In this document: positions 43,701-54,655 of the stretch, piece after piece
Numbering within the stretch: position 1 is the first letter of the stretch
How the letters are laid out: each line of letters opens with the position of its first letter
Assembly (NCBI RefSeq): GCF_023343835.1
Contig: NC_064437.1
Span: 24,465,001-24,529,000 of the forward strand
Source: Lagopus muta
Taxonomy: Eukaryota > Chordata > Aves > Galliformes > Phasianidae
Length of the DNA stretch: 64,000 bases
Reading direction: 5' to 3'
The notes under the pieces: model-generated
What the model saw: the letters and a program-made list of their open reading frames with translations, nothing else
What the model was told of the DNA's origin: nothing
Database searches by the model: none
Position numbers and translations under genes: made by a program

Positions 43701-46700
43701 TTGCTGGAGGCAGCTTGTAGCAAGAGAGAGTCGGGATCTTGCATTGCGACATGGCCATGAGTTGTCTCACTCTCACAGAAGTTTTGAGGAGTTGCAGCAG
43801 TGGGCTTTTGAGCTGGGTGGCAGCAGGGGATGGAGTTCCCAGAAACGCAGCTGACAGCTCAGTTAATTGGTAGTGCTGGGTTTCAGTACGTGTGGCTCAT
43901 GCTGCCACTGGCTGCTGGCACTGGACGGGCACCAGTGTGTCCTTGGGACATTGGCCTGCTCTGCAAGTGACACCTCCCACTGCTGGAACCCATTGTTTTA
44001 GGGCCAAGTACGAGTCAGAGGGTGCTTGATTTGTTGTTTGGGGGGCATCACCCTGCAGCAGTGTGCCTTTGGGAGGGCAGGAGAGCTCTGTCCTGCCAAG
44101 AGCAGCCCTGTAGCCCGGGTGTCTTTGCACTTCGCAGGCTTCCCCTGCTGTCCCAGCTGTGTGTGCAGCCTCCCTGCCCCACATTGGCCAGCAAACAGGG
44201 CGTGGGACCAACGAACAAAAGTCTCTCTGTCTCTGCCTTTTTTATGTCCCTTGTCAGTTCTTCTGTATTGTTTGTGTTGGGGCTTGCTCCATCTCTCTGC
44301 AGAGGGCACGGAGCTGGCTGGAATGGCCTGGGCAGGGCTGAGCCCTTCCTGGAGCTGGCACACACTGCCAGGCCTTCACCTCCCCATGCAAGGCTGCCAA
44401 AAGGCAGCTGGCCGTGGGCAAACTGAGTTGCTGGGAGGGTGCCAAGGCAGTGTCTGGGCAGTAGAGCCATTCTGGCCCCACCAGTATGTGGGCACTGGGT
44501 CGGGCGGGCAAGGTGCAGTGGCTTGGCTCCACTTGGCACATGGAGGAAGCTGGCTCTGAACACAGCACCAGGTGCTGCCTGCTGGGGAGCAGCCAGGCAG
44601 CCCCCAGGGGAGAGCCTGTCTGCTCAGCCCCACGGCTGCTCTGGCCCTCACTGGTGGATGGAATTCCTGCTGCACAGGGACACCTGCCCGTGCTGGAGTG
44701 ACGTCAGGCCAGAGCTGGCAGCAGCCCATGGGGACTGCTTGGACGTGTGGGAAGTAACTTCCAGGAGTGCAGGCCTTGGGGATAACAGCTGGGTGGCTGG
44801 ATGGGGCTGTCCTGAGGGGAAGGGGATGGTGCAATGCATGGCTTGGCTGCTGACTGTGCCTTACACCTTTCTTCTAGTGCTACGAGACATCAGTGAGCGA
44901 GGCAGGGACCTTGAGCAGATCTTGTCACAGTACATCACTTTTGTGAAGCCTGCCTTCGAGGAGTTCTGTTTGCCAGTAAGTATGGGGAATGATACTCACA
45001 AATGCCAAAAGTGCCTCTTTCTCTGGCCGGCTCATCAGACAGGAGCATTTTGTATCCCAGGGCTCTCTCCCTCAGGCGCTGGTGAAAATGAGGGTGCTGA
45101 TGCTGGCTGGGTCAGGGTGAGATGAGGACTGTTTGTGCAGCCACTGCCTTCCCAGTGAGATCACTGTCCCTGTGGGGAGGCAGACACAGCAAGAGAAACC
45201 CCTCCCTGCACAGGGTCAGCCAAACCAACACCAGGCAGCTCAGCAGATGCCAGCTGAGGAGGGATGATTCTTGGCTGCATCTGGACAGGGAATAGAAGAT
45301 CCCTGTCCTAGGCAATGACCACCGTGCCTGCCCTTTTTACCTTGCGTGTGCTTGGGAGATCAGAGGAGCATCTTCCTATGTTCTGTGTTGCAGGATGTGG
45401 TCTTGAAGGTTGTTGCATTTCCCAGCTTGTGAGAGGCCAAGCTGTAGTGCAGGCAGACCTTGCTGTTGCCCAGGATTTCAGGGTCTGCCTGAGACAAAGA
45501 AGTGACTTTGGGAGCCAGACTCTCCAGCAGATGGGGACTTTGCATGCAGGAAACCCTGCAGTCCAAGAGAACTTGCAGGTGAAACAGCATGTTTGCAGGA
45601 CTACACATTGCACATCCCTTGTAGCATTGCTTCATGGAGAGAAGCCTGTGGCTTCGTTCTTGAGGCTTTACAAGAGTGATAGTTATACAAGGCATTTCTC
45701 CTTATTCTGGAGGAACAGAGCTTGCAGAAACCTGCAACGTGGGGGCTGAGAGCTAGCAGCATGGCCAGGAGATCATGCTGTGCCTCCAACCTCACTCAGA
45801 CCTTGTCCACAGAGAGCTGTCACATTGCCTGTCCATATGGCCAGCTCTGTCCTTTCCATGGGAGGCACTGATTTGTTCTGTGCTACAAGGTCTGCTCCTG
45901 GTGTACCCTAGAAGGGGCCTGGGCTGCTGGGCAGCACCCTTGCAGATGTGGGTCAGGGGACCAAGGTGCAGTGTTGGCGTCAGTTCTAGAAAGGTTTTTC
46001 CTGGGAGGCAGGTCCTTCTTGCTGCCTCCCTGCAAATCTCCCGTGAGATAAATCCATCTGTTGGCAAAGCAGCAAATGCTGCATCAAGACTGTTCTGTTG
46101 AGGAGTGTAGGAGGGTGAAATATGAAACAAGGAGAGTAGAAAACAACTGCTTTGTGCCCACCCACCATCCCTGCACTGGTCTGCTTCCACCTCCAACCCA
46201 GTGATGGGCCCAGCCATGGAGCAATTGCACGTGGATGTGCAGCAGTCTGGGCACCCACTGCTGCTGTTAATCTACCCCTAACAGTTCCAGGTGGCTGAGC
46301 ACTGAAACAGCCCTGTATGTCCTGGGGATGTTCCATAGGGCTGACAGTGCTGCGAGGTATCAGAATGATCCCCTTGTCCCAGCAAGCTAGCTGGCTGTTG
46401 ATTGTAGAGCATGGCTGTCGGGAAGCTGATCAGCTGTAAAACTGGCACAAATAGGGGAGGAAGCTCAGACCAGCACCTTCAGAACTGGCACCTTCAAAAC
46501 TAGTCCAGGATTGGAGTCCCGAATCAGATTTTTTCACAAGCAGTACTGCTAGAAAATTTCTCCTGCATCCCAAGCAGACCACATGGCTGCATCCTGTATA
46601 TCCATGCAGGCTGGGCATGCCAGCTCTTGCTCTTCTACCTTGTCTGGCTGGATTTTGGGGTAGGTTGTTCCCCAGAGCATCAGCTGCTGCAGTCCTGTGA

Positions 46701-47656
46701 TCATGAAACTTTTTAATATCAGGTTTTGGTAGGGTGCTTCCTACTGATGTTTGTTTGAGCTCAGGAAAATAAAATCAAGGTGCAAAGCAGGGCCCTCAAA
46801 ACACAGTGCAGAAGGCAAACAAGATCTTCCAAAATGTATGATCAGCCACTGCCTGCCTCCCAGCGTGTTTGGGCCATGTAACCCCTGGGGGTTAGGGCTT
46901 GGAAGCAGGAGGAGCAGGAAGCAGGGGCAGTGCCCCAGCCTGGCAGTTCTCTACTTTCCCAGTAACACAGTGCTCTCTTTCCTCCCAGACCAAGAAGTAT
47001 GCTGACGTGATCATTCCCAGAGGAGCAGATAATGAAGGTGAGCAGACCCAGACCCTATTCTTCCCTGGCAGCTTGCACTAGAGAGGAGGTAGCAGGGGCT
47101 GCTGTAGAGGTACACTGAGATGAGCCTTTCCCCTCTGCTCCCCATGGCATACTAGTGCCTGAGAGTTTGCATTACTCTGAGCAAGCCTGGGAGCCTGCGT
47201 GCATGGTGTCTCTAGACAAACAATTCCCAGCTCATACCTACAAAGGAAAAGGTGCTTCTCTGAGGCCAGGCGTGCAGCTGGGTGGTCACGTCTCCACCTG
47301 GCTGGGGTCTATCTGAGCTTGCTGGCAGAGCACAAGGCCCTGCATGGAGAGAGGGAATGAAGTGACAGCAAGCAGCTCCTCCCTGCAGGCTTGCAGCTCC
47401 CAGCCAAGGGATGGGAGGGCATGGGAGTGGGGGTCATCAGCACTGACTTGGCTCTAGTTTGCCACAGTCCTAATGCAATCTCTCCCTGATGTTTTCCCCT
47501 CCCTTTCTGCTCGCAGTGGCCATCAACCTGATCGTGCAGCACATCCAGGACATTCTTAACGGAGGACTCAGCAAACGCCAGAGCAATGGCTACCTGAATG
47601 GCTACACTCCCCCGCGCCAGCGGCAGCCCTCAGAGTCCAGCAGCCGGCCTCACTGA
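31658..47656 (+). CDS. UCK2: UCK2, uridine-cytidine kinase 2 (complete, 7 exons)
   Basis: UCK2 phosphorylates uridine and cytidine to UMP and CMP with ATP, the rate-limiting step of pyrimidine salvage. It is a cytosolic tetramer and also activates some nucleoside analogues. Coding exons are 31658-31756, 39297-39456, 40306-40402, 41194-41336, 44878-44975, 46989-47037 and 47517-47656. They total 786 nt and 261 aa, exactly the human length. Visible features are the P-loop GGTASGKS (residues 27-34, split between exons 1 and 2), the catalytic Asp62 in [31 protein letters not shown], the FEGILAFY strand, [10 protein letters not shown], and the [16 protein letters not shown] tail helix. The C-terminus [11 protein letters not shown]...SSSRPH is the least conserved part. 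Intron 1 is 7.5 kb. Divergent from TMCO1. Confidence 0.98.
31841..31864 (+). repeat. UCK2: (GCT)8 trinucleotide repeat in UCK2 intron 1
   Basis: Eight perfect GCT (CTG) units, 85 bases into the intron and inside the CpG island. Confidence 0.9.
36512..36740 (+). repeat. CR1 3' fragment
   Basis: Plus-orientation CR1 end in UCK2 intron 1. It shows CTCTGAAAGAGTGGTAATGC, TGGGCTGCCCACGGAGGTGG, GATGTGGCACTGAGGGACGT and GGTGATCTTAGAGGTC, ending near GATGCTATGATTTTA. Confidence 0.9.
39297..39456 (+). CDS. UCK2: UCK2 coding exon 2
   Basis: Encodes [20 protein letters not shown], then [20 protein letters not shown] and GQFNFDHP. It carries Asp62, the catalytic base. Acceptor CTTCCCAG, donor GTGAATGG. 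Confidence 0.96.
40306..40402 (+). CDS. UCK2: UCK2 coding exon 3
   Basis: Encodes [20 protein letters not shown], then [12 protein letters not shown] and part of Arg. Acceptor CTCCTCAG. The donor GTCTAACA departs from consensus, but phase and conserved residues fix the boundary. Confidence 0.94.
41194..41336 (+). CDS. UCK2: UCK2 coding exon 4
   Basis: Encodes [20 protein letters not shown], then [20 protein letters not shown] and DTRLSRR. Acceptor TCTGCTAG, donor GTGAGG. Confidence 0.96.
42072..42685 (+). repeat. CR1 element, 3' part with open ORF2 C-terminus
   Basis: A 0.6-kb 5'-truncated CR1 in UCK2 intron 4. The frame 42142-42585 is open for 147 codons and encodes the C-terminal end of CR1 ORF2: [52 protein letters not shown] and [18 protein letters not shown]. 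The tail ends CATTCTGTGATTCTGTGA. It is one of the least decayed copies in the window. Confidence 0.95.
43398..43597 (+). repeat. CR1 3' fragment
   Basis: Second CR1 in UCK2 intron 4, same orientation. It shows CAGGTTGGATGTAAGGAAAA, GATGTGGCACTGAGGAACAT and the tail AATGATTCTATGATTTTA. Closer to the copy at 36.5 kb than to the one at 42.1 kb. Confidence 0.9.
44878..44975 (+). CDS. UCK2: UCK2 coding exon 5
   Basis: Encodes [20 protein letters not shown], then [13 protein letters not shown]. It contains the lid-region RDISERGR. Acceptor CTTCTAG, donor GTAAGT. Confidence 0.96.
44976..46988. other. UCK2: UCK2 intron 5
   Basis: A 2-kb intron without a recognised repeat or extra gene. Confidence 0.55.
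46989..47037 (+). CDS. UCK2: UCK2 coding exon 6
   Basis: A 49-base exon encoding [16 protein letters not shown]. Acceptor CCTCCCAG, donor GTGAGC. Glu replaces human Leu just before the junction. Confidence 0.95.
47517..47656 (+). CDS. UCK2: UCK2 coding exon 7 and stop
   Basis: Encodes [20 protein letters not shown], then [13 protein letters not shown] and a Ser-rich end SESSSRPH with TGA at 47654-47656. Acceptor TGCTCGCAG. Confidence 0.96.
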
Positions 47657-49600
47657 CCCCGGGCGGCAGGCGTGAGGCTGTGGGCGGAGGGCACTCGGGC
47701 CCTGCCACTGCCCCCCTGTACATACTGTCCGTTCATTCCCCCCTTATCTATTTAAGAAACCAGACGGAGACGAATGCCTTTAATTTTGTATGTTGGAAAT
47801 GCCGATTGAGAAGCAGCCAGCTGCTCGGGAGCCTGGACCGCCCACAGCTCCTGGTCTTGCTCAGTAACTCCTCCAGCACGGAACCGGCTATAAATCTCTA
47901 TAAATATAGAATTGCTCTATTTTTGTGTAAATGCAGAATAACGTAAAATTACTTGCCGTAAGGTATTTGCCAGGCTCGGTGTTGCTGGGAGGGAGCTGGG
48001 AATAGGGGCCTGGAGTTGGCATCCTCACCTGATAGACAAGAGGAAGAGCATCCAACAACTGTTTTAGTATGCCTGTGGTCTCCATCTAAGGGAAGGGGCA
48101 GTCTGTAATGGAGGTTCTAACTTAAGTGCAGCGAGGCTGGGGTTGCCTCCTCCTGTTTGTTGCTGCTCAGGTTCAGGCAGCCTGATGTTGGCTGGCAGGC
48201 ACTGCACAATGCCACTGGCAGATGGCAGAATGGTGTGTAATAACTCCCCTGACTGTCTTTCATGTCTCTGGATCTCAGTCCTTCAACAGCATCCCTTTTT
48301 TGTTGTCTGGCATGCCTTCTCACCACGGTTGTGGTGTCTGTTGTCACACCCTCCATCAAGGACCTGGCAGGAAATGTTGGGTAGCTGGTCATAAATGTGG
48401 CAGCTTGTGTTTTTAGCAGTCTTGCTGCCTGGCTTGGATAGATATCCAAGATAGGATGTGTGTCCCTTCAGCCCCTCTGAAGCTTGATGGCCATGTGTGT
48501 GGTGGGACTCCTAACCAAGCCCCAGGCTCATCCCTACACCTGGAAGTCAGACTGCAGAAGGTCAGATCTGCATCTGTCATTCCTCACTTGAAATGGTTTT
48601 GCTGTTGAGTAGGGGCAGTTGGGTCTATAAATATGGTTAATGGAGAACCAGCCATAAAAGAAAGTGGCAGTGGATGGCAGCTGCTAAGCAGCCTGAGGGA
48701 GTGCCAGCAGCATGTAGCAATATCTGGCTCCCTAATATCTGCTTCTGTGCATCATGTCCACAGGCCCCAGCTGGATGGCCAGATGTCACTACAGCTTGTG
48801 TCTCCTTCTTTGTGTGCTGATGGAGGATGTGGTGTCCCCACTGCCTGTCATCCCTGCGCATGTCCAGGAAGTAAACTCATTTGCTGAGGGTGAGAATCAG
48901 TTCCCTTTAAGTTGGTAGTGCTGCAATAGTGGCAGCATGGGAAAGCCTGATGGGGCTGCAATGTCCAGCTGGGGATGCCTGGAGGGCAAGGTGGAGCAGA
49001 TGAGCTGGGGCAGATGCTTGGTGGGAGCCTGGGAAGGGGATGTGATGGGATGCTAGCCAGGGAAGAACCTGCACTCCTGGGACCAACTTGTCCCAGCAGA
49101 TAACAAATCTCAATCATCCACAAAGCCTGGAGCTGGGACCTGTAGCCTTGCTCCCTCTCATGGTTTTCACTCCTTCCAGAGCATTGTTTTTGCTCTGGAA
49201 GCACAGTTAAAAGCTCAAGACTTTAGAAACTAGATGCTCCATTACTCTCTAGTGTGAGTTTTTGATTTTAACCAAGAGAACAAGAAAAAGAAAAAAGTGC
49301 CTATCCCAACGAGCACTGCTGGAGCAGTCTCATTCCCTCTTGGTTTGTGATGAGGGACTGTGACATCAGCCCTTCATCCCTGTCACTGTCTGCAAACATT
49401 TCCCAAGGCGTGACAGCTCTGCCATTATCAAGAGCTGACCTTGGCTGAATTCCTCCAACTACAGCATGTCAGCCATGTGTGAGAGGGACTGAAGCCCTGC
49501 ATATCTGGAGAGGCTTCTCAGGACTTAAGTGGACAATATAGCTGTTAGGTTAAATACTGATCTCCCCTTCCCTGTGAATAAAGACAACAAATGTATACTG
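47657..49600 (+). other. UCK2: UCK2 3' UTR (inferred)
   Basis: Sequence from the stop codon to the first convincing AATAAA at 49577. It starts with a GC-rich segment and then an AT-rich part. No conserved open frame. The extent is inferred from the poly(A) signal. Confidence 0.55.
49577..49582 (+). terminator. UCK2: UCK2 candidate polyadenylation signal AATAAA
   Basis: Canonical hexamer about 1.9 kb after the UCK2 stop, with T/GT-rich sequence 25-60 bases further on. Confidence 0.55.
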
Positions 49601-49784
49601 GTGCTTCTCATCTCCGGTATATGGTGCTGTGTGCTGCTGGCTGTAGTCCTAGTTTTGAAGCAGATTTGGGCATCATCTTAGTTCTGCAAGGCGAAGCCAG
49701 ATGTGAAAGAGCACTACTGATGCACAGACTGCTTTGGTGGGGGCTCGATGAGCAGGGAAGTGGAGTGAAAACTTTCTGAAAGGC

Positions 49785-50335
49785 CAGGGTGGTGATCAGT
49801 GGTATAAAATTTGTTTGAATGTCAGTAACTAGCAGTATACCCCAGGGAGTCAAACTGGTTCCAGTCCTGTTCAACATCTTCATTACACACTGGATGATGG
49901 GGCAGAGTATATCCTCAGCAGGTCAGTGGATAACAGAAAACTGGGAGGAGTGGCTGGTATATGAGAGGATTGTGCTGCCATCCAGAGGAACCTTGATAGA
50001 CTGGAGAAGGGAGCTGACAGGAACCTCGTGAAGTTCAGCAAGGAAAACTGCAAAGCCCTGAACGTGGCAGGAACAACCCAGGGGTCACCCAGCCTGGCAA
50101 AAAATTCTTTGGGGTTTTGGTGGACCCTAAGTTGGCCATGAGTCAGCAATGAACTCTTGCCCCAAAGACTGTTGGTTGCCTGGGCTGCTTTAGGCACGTG
50201 TTGACAACAGCTCAAGGGAGGCGATCCTTCCCAGAACTGGTGAAACCACACCTGGAGTGCTGTGTCCACTTGGGGGTTCACCAGTACAAGAGAGACATAG
50301 AGCTACTGGTGAGAGTCCAGCAAAGGGCCTGCGGA
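49785..50335 (+). repeat. CR1 internal fragment (reverse transcriptase region)
   Basis: Plus-orientation decayed CR1. The frame at 49819 reads SVTSSIPQGVKLVPVLFNIF, a degraded form of the RT SVTSGVPQG...VLGPVLFNIF block. Downstream, PELVKPHLECCVHLGVHQYK matches the ORF2 C-terminal third. There is no 3' tail, so the copy is truncated at both ends. Confidence 0.85.
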
Positions 50336-50607
50336 TGGGAAATGGCACGTACACAGATCTGTGTTTACCGGGGGCTGGATCTGATGCTGATGGACTGCCT
50401 GGTGCTGTGGAGAGTCTGTGGTTCCCTTGAGCAGCTGCCACTTCTCTACGGGAGCGTATTGGTCTTTTGTGGCAGGTGCCTATGTGCGATACTGATGCTC
50501 AGTGGACATCCTGCAGGTCCTGTATCTGGGGACTCTTTTCAGCATTATGCACCACAGCGCTTCAGAATGCTTCCACAAGAAATTGCTCTAGCCTGTGACC
50601 TTTTAGA

Positions 50608-51830
50608 GAATCACAGAGTCAGTAAGGTTGGAAAAGACCTCTCGGGTCATCAGGGCCAACCCCAACCCATTCCCAACGCTAAACACATCCCTCAGTGTCA
50701 CATCTCCACGGTTCTTGAGTGCCTCCAAGGGTGGTGACTCCACCACCTCCCCGGGCAGCTGGAGAGAGCAATAAGGTCTCCCTGAAGTTCCTCTTCTCCA
50801 GATTGACACATTCCTGTTCTTTCAGCTGTTCCCCACCACTCTTGACCAGTTGCCAGCTGGATTTAACTCCATTCACTGCTGCTCTTTGGGTCCCAACATC
50901 TAGGTAGTTCTTTACCCAGCAAAGAGTGTACCCATCCAAGCCATGGGCTGCCAGCTTCTCTAGGAGAATGCTGTGGGAGACAGTGTCAAAGGCTTTGCTA
51001 AAGTCCATGTAGACTGCATTAGTAGCCTTTCCCTCATCCATCAGGCTGGTCACCTGGTCATAGAAGGAGATGAGGTTGGTCAAGGAACCTACTTTTCATG
51101 AACCTGTGCTGGCTGGGCCTGATCTCCTGGTTGTCTCACACATGCTGTGTGATCACTCAAGATGACCTGCTCCTTAACCTTCCTCAACACCAAGGTCAGG
51201 CTGACAGACTTGTAGTTCCCCAGATCCTTCTTTGAATCTTTCTGTAGATGGGCATTGTACTGACAAGTCTCCAGTTGTCTGGGACCTCCTCATTTGACCA
51301 GTACTACTGATAAATGATGGAAAGCATATTGGCAATCACCTCCGCCAGCTCCCTCAGTGCTCTCAGGTAGATGCCATCTGCATCAAGGGCCTGTGATAGT
51401 CCAGGTTGAGTAGTAGGTTTCCAGCTGTTTCCTACTGAATTATGGAGCATTTATTCTTCCCATCCCAGACTTCTAGGTCAGGGAGTAGAGTATGCTGAAA
51501 ATAACTGGCCTGACTATTAGAGACAGAAGCAAAAAAGGCATTGAGTACCTCAGCCTTTTCCTCATCCTTGGTGGTAATGATCCCCACCACATCTAATAAA
51601 GGATGGAGACTCACTTTGGCTCTCCTTTTATAGTTAATGTATTCACAAAAACATATTTTTTTTTATCTCTTACAACAGCTGCCAGATTAAGTTCTAGCTG
51701 GGCTTTTGTGGTTCTAATTTCCTTTCTGCATATCTTAGCAACATCTCTGTACTCTTCCTAAGTTGCTTGTCCCATCTCCCACAGGAGAGATTTCTTTCTC
51801 CAAGTCACCTGGCTGCTCCGATGCTGTGAA
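50608..51830 (-). repeat. CR1 element, decayed RT domain and 3' tail
   Basis: The minus strand carries a 1.2-kb CR1. From its 5' side there is DEEKAEVLNAFFASVSNSQ (near 51560), DADGIYLRALRELAEVIAN (near 51350), then LTNLISFYDQVTSLMDEGKA and YMDFSKAFDTVSHSILLEKL (50900-51080). It ends in a typical tail at 50610-50660. Stops and frameshifts break the frame, and sequence between the RT and the tail is deleted. Confidence 0.9.
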
Positions 51831-52084
51831 AATGGGACCAGCAGTCTGGAATTAGAGGGCAGTCAAGTCTCTTACCAGGGAAGGGGGCACTGACAAAGTG
51901 ATTGGAAAATGGACACAAGCCTTCGCTCTATGGAGGCAACTCTTGTCAGACATGAAGGAAAGGCATCCCTTCAAGAAAGATACTGTATGTCACCTGGTCA
52001 AGTGTGCTACCATGGAGGGAGGTATGCAGTACTTGAGGGCATTAGCTGTGCTAGAGGTGACCTGCACCTGCAGGTCTATCAGGT

Positions 52085-52500
52085 GCTCAGAGCCCTGTCC
52101 AGTCTGACCTTGGGTGTCTCCGGAGATGGAGCATCCATCACTTCTCTAGGCAACCTGTGCCAGTGTCTCACCACCCCTATTAGAAAATCTTCCTCTTATA
52201 TCCAATCAAAACCTCCCCTCTTTTACTTTGAAACCATTTCCCCTTCTCCCATCACAGCAGACCCTGCTAAAGAGTCCGTCCCATCTTTCTTACGGCCCCT
52301 TATAGATACTGACAGGCTGCTGTCAGGTCTCCCTGGAGCTTTTTCCTCTCCATGCTGAACAGCCCCAGCTCTCAGCCTGTCCTCATAGGAGAGGTGGTCT
52401 ACCTCTTGGGTCATTTTCGTGGCTCTCCTTTGGATGCACTCCAATAGGTCCAGATCTCTCCTGTACTGAGGACTCCACATCAACAGCTGGCAGTGTAGAG
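52085..52500 (-). repeat. CR1 fragment (ORF2 C-terminal region)
   Basis: The minus-strand frame reads MWSPQYRRDLDLLECIQRRA, then TKMTQEVDHLSYEDRLRAG, the CR1 ORF2 C-terminal block. It lies beside the 50.6-51.8 kb copy in the same orientation but repeats a different part, so it is a separate insertion or a rearranged piece. Confidence 0.85.
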
Positions 52501-53269
52501 GCAAACCCATCCGGGCTGCAGCACTGTGGAAAGATATTGCTGCCTGGGTTGTAGAAGCATGTCACGTAAATGTCCACATAACCACAAGTCATACCACTGA
52601 AGGACATCAAAAACAACCAGCAGGTGGATCAGGAAGCCAGTATTGAAGTGGCTTGGGTTTATGTGCACTGGCAACATAAGGGTGAATTATCTGAACCTTG
52701 GAGGGCACATGACACCTCATACCTTCAAGGATGAGATACAACATACTGATGGACTTGGGATGGAGGGGTGGACTTGACCATGGATGTTATTGCACAGGTT
52801 TTCCACGCATGTGAAATGTGCTGCCTTCAGGCAAGACAAGTGATTAAAGCCTCTTAGGTATGAAGGACGATGGCTGAAATGTAAATACAGAGAGGCCTGG
52901 TGGATTAAATCACACCACGGCAAGGTCCACGTGCTTAAAATGGTGGAAGCAACCACGGGACGGATGGAAACACGTCCTGCGCCTCGTGCCACTGCCAGGA
53001 ACGGCCTTGAAAAGCGAGGCTTGTGCTGACACGGCATCCCTGAAAGAACCGAGCCAGACAACGGGACTCGTTTCCAAAACAACCTCATAGACAGTCGTGC
53101 CAAAGAGCGTGGCATTGAGCGGGCTGCTGGGAAAACGGAACGAGACAACGGTGCCTCGAGGGGATTTGATGTAGGGTGAGAACAAGGCAGTGCTTGGACT
53201 CGCATGATGTGATTTACTGAAAAATTCCCCACGTCATCACGACGGGGCTCGCCGTACGCACCAGCACCA

Positions 53270-53670
53270 CTATTACACAGCCAGCCCCAGGCCCGAGGGG
53301 GGCGGCACGGTGGGGCGGAGCCGCGGTACGGCGCGGGGCGGTCGTGGGCCGGGCCGGAAGGGGCTGTCGGCGGTTTGCGGGGCCGTCCGCTTCCTGCCGC
53401 GGAGGAGGGCCGGTGGCGGGCCGGGCTCGGAGCGAAGGTGCGTCCCGCGGCAGTGAGAGAGCGAGCGCGGTGCGGGTGCCGGCCGTGCGGTGAGTCCCGC
53501 GCAGCTCGGCCTGAGCATTCCTTTGATCCTTACTGAAATGCGTAGGCCTGAGAATGGCTCGGCCGCGGTGGGCCGTGCCCCGCTGCCAGGAGGAGGAGGC
53601 AGCGGGGAGAGGCGGCGGGTCGGAGCGCGGCGTGCCCGGGGCTCGGCTCGGCGGGGAGGGGGCAGGATCA
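53270..53670 (+). promoter_or_regulatory. KLHL20: KLHL20 CpG island promoter and noncoding exon 1
   Basis: Extremely GC/CpG-rich sequence upstream of KLHL20. A good donor GTGCG|GTGAGT at 53489/53490 can end a noncoding first exon. Open frames here on both strands are artefacts of base composition. The start site is not determinable from sequence. Confidence 0.65.
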
Positions 53671-53930
53671 CGTAGGCAGGAGCAGCTGGAGCCATTTTGC
53701 AACTTCAGCCCAAAGTTCTGCCCTATAGGTTTGGGATGCGGGGCTCCAGCTGAGTGTTTCGATCGTGTGAGAAAGGCTTTTGTTTCGTTTTGTTTTATTT
53801 TCTTTAAGAGTTATTCGGTCTCACTCCCATCGTCGCCTTTCCTATACTTTCACCGCTCCCTGCCGGGTGTCTGAATGCAGGAAGCCTGGGGACGTCAGTT
53901 TGAATGCAGGATGCTCTCCTGTGACAACAA

Positions 53931-54200
53931 GTCACAGAATCCTTAGAGTTGGAAGGGACCCTTAAAGGCCATTAGTCCAACTCCTCTGCAGTGAACAGGG
54001 ACACCACAGCTCCATCGGGCTGCCCAGGGCCTGATCCAGCCTCACCTTGACAGTCTCCATGGACAGAGCACCAACAACACCACTAGGCAACCTGTGCCAG
54101 TGCCTCACCACCCTCCCTGTAAAAGACTTTTTCCTTATATCCAACCTATATCTATCCTCTTTAAACTTGAAGTCAGCGCTGTGCTGTGCCTTAGTTGCCA
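53931..54200 (-). repeat. CR1 3' fragment
   Basis: Reverse-complement CR1 tail in KLHL20 intron 1. It shows TCACAGAATCCTTAGAGTTG, GAAGGGACCCTTAAAGGCC, GGGCTGCCCAGGGCCTGATC and GCAACCTGTGCCAGTGCCTC. Confidence 0.9.
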
Positions 54201-54632
54201 GCCTGCCTTCAGTCCCTGCTGCATAGCGAGGCAGAGCCCCACTCCTATCACTCAAGGCATTTTGTTCCTTTGGTCGAACAATCCTAAGGGTTCCGATAGG
54301 CAGGCGAGCAGACAGACAGTATCCTTTGATCCATGTGTGCCATTTGCCTAACAAATTGTTATGCAGCTGTGGTGAAATGACTTTTAATGATGTTTATATT
54401 TCCGTCTGCTTTAGCCTCTGCAGTTGAGACATCGTTAATCCAGGCTGCAAATTTTATAGCTGGATTAGAGCTTGAAGGCATATTAGGATGTGGATTTGGT
54501 CAGCTCCGCTGTTGCAGAGTCAGACTGAAGAGAGGAAGGAAGGCTCTTGTTTCACAGCATCACTGTTTTTCTTCTTTTTCTTCCTTCGGATCGGGTCCTG
54601 AAGTGTAGGGTGAAGGTTTCTCTTTGTGGTGC

Positions 54633-54655
54633 ATGGACGGAAAGCCAATGCGCAG
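54633..54655 (+). CDS. KLHL20: KLHL20 coding exon with start codon
   Basis: Encodes MDGKPMR and the first two bases of Arg; human begins MEGKPMRR. Donor GTAAGATG. The exon's 5' edge is uncertain: the best acceptor is TCTGCTTTAG at 54405-54414, which would make most of the exon 5' UTR. Confidence 0.88.

Larger units (their letters stand above)
41337..44877. other. UCK2: UCK2 intron 4
   Basis: A 3.5-kb intron carrying the two CR1 copies above. The remainder has no conserved coding sequence. The long plus-strand frame 44439-45125 is intronic sequence running into exon 5. Confidence 0.6.
49600..53270. other. UCK2-KLHL20 intergenic interval
   Basis: Occupied largely by CR1 copies in opposing orientations (49.8-50.3 plus; 50.6-51.8 and 52.1-52.5 minus). 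The last few hundred bases (52.9-53.2 kb) become CpG-rich before the KLHL20 promoter. No conserved gene recognised. Confidence 0.6.

Noticed and set aside
44439-45125. 228-codon plus-strand open frame
   Set aside because: Contains UCK2 exon 5 flanked by in-frame intron. The GT-AG boundaries and homology define the exon as 44878-44975.
53214-53702. Two long minus-strand frames (162 and 140 codons) and plus-strand frames at the KLHL20 promoter
   Set aside because: Extreme GC content removes stop codons in all frames. Arg/Pro/Ala-rich translations are typical artefacts.
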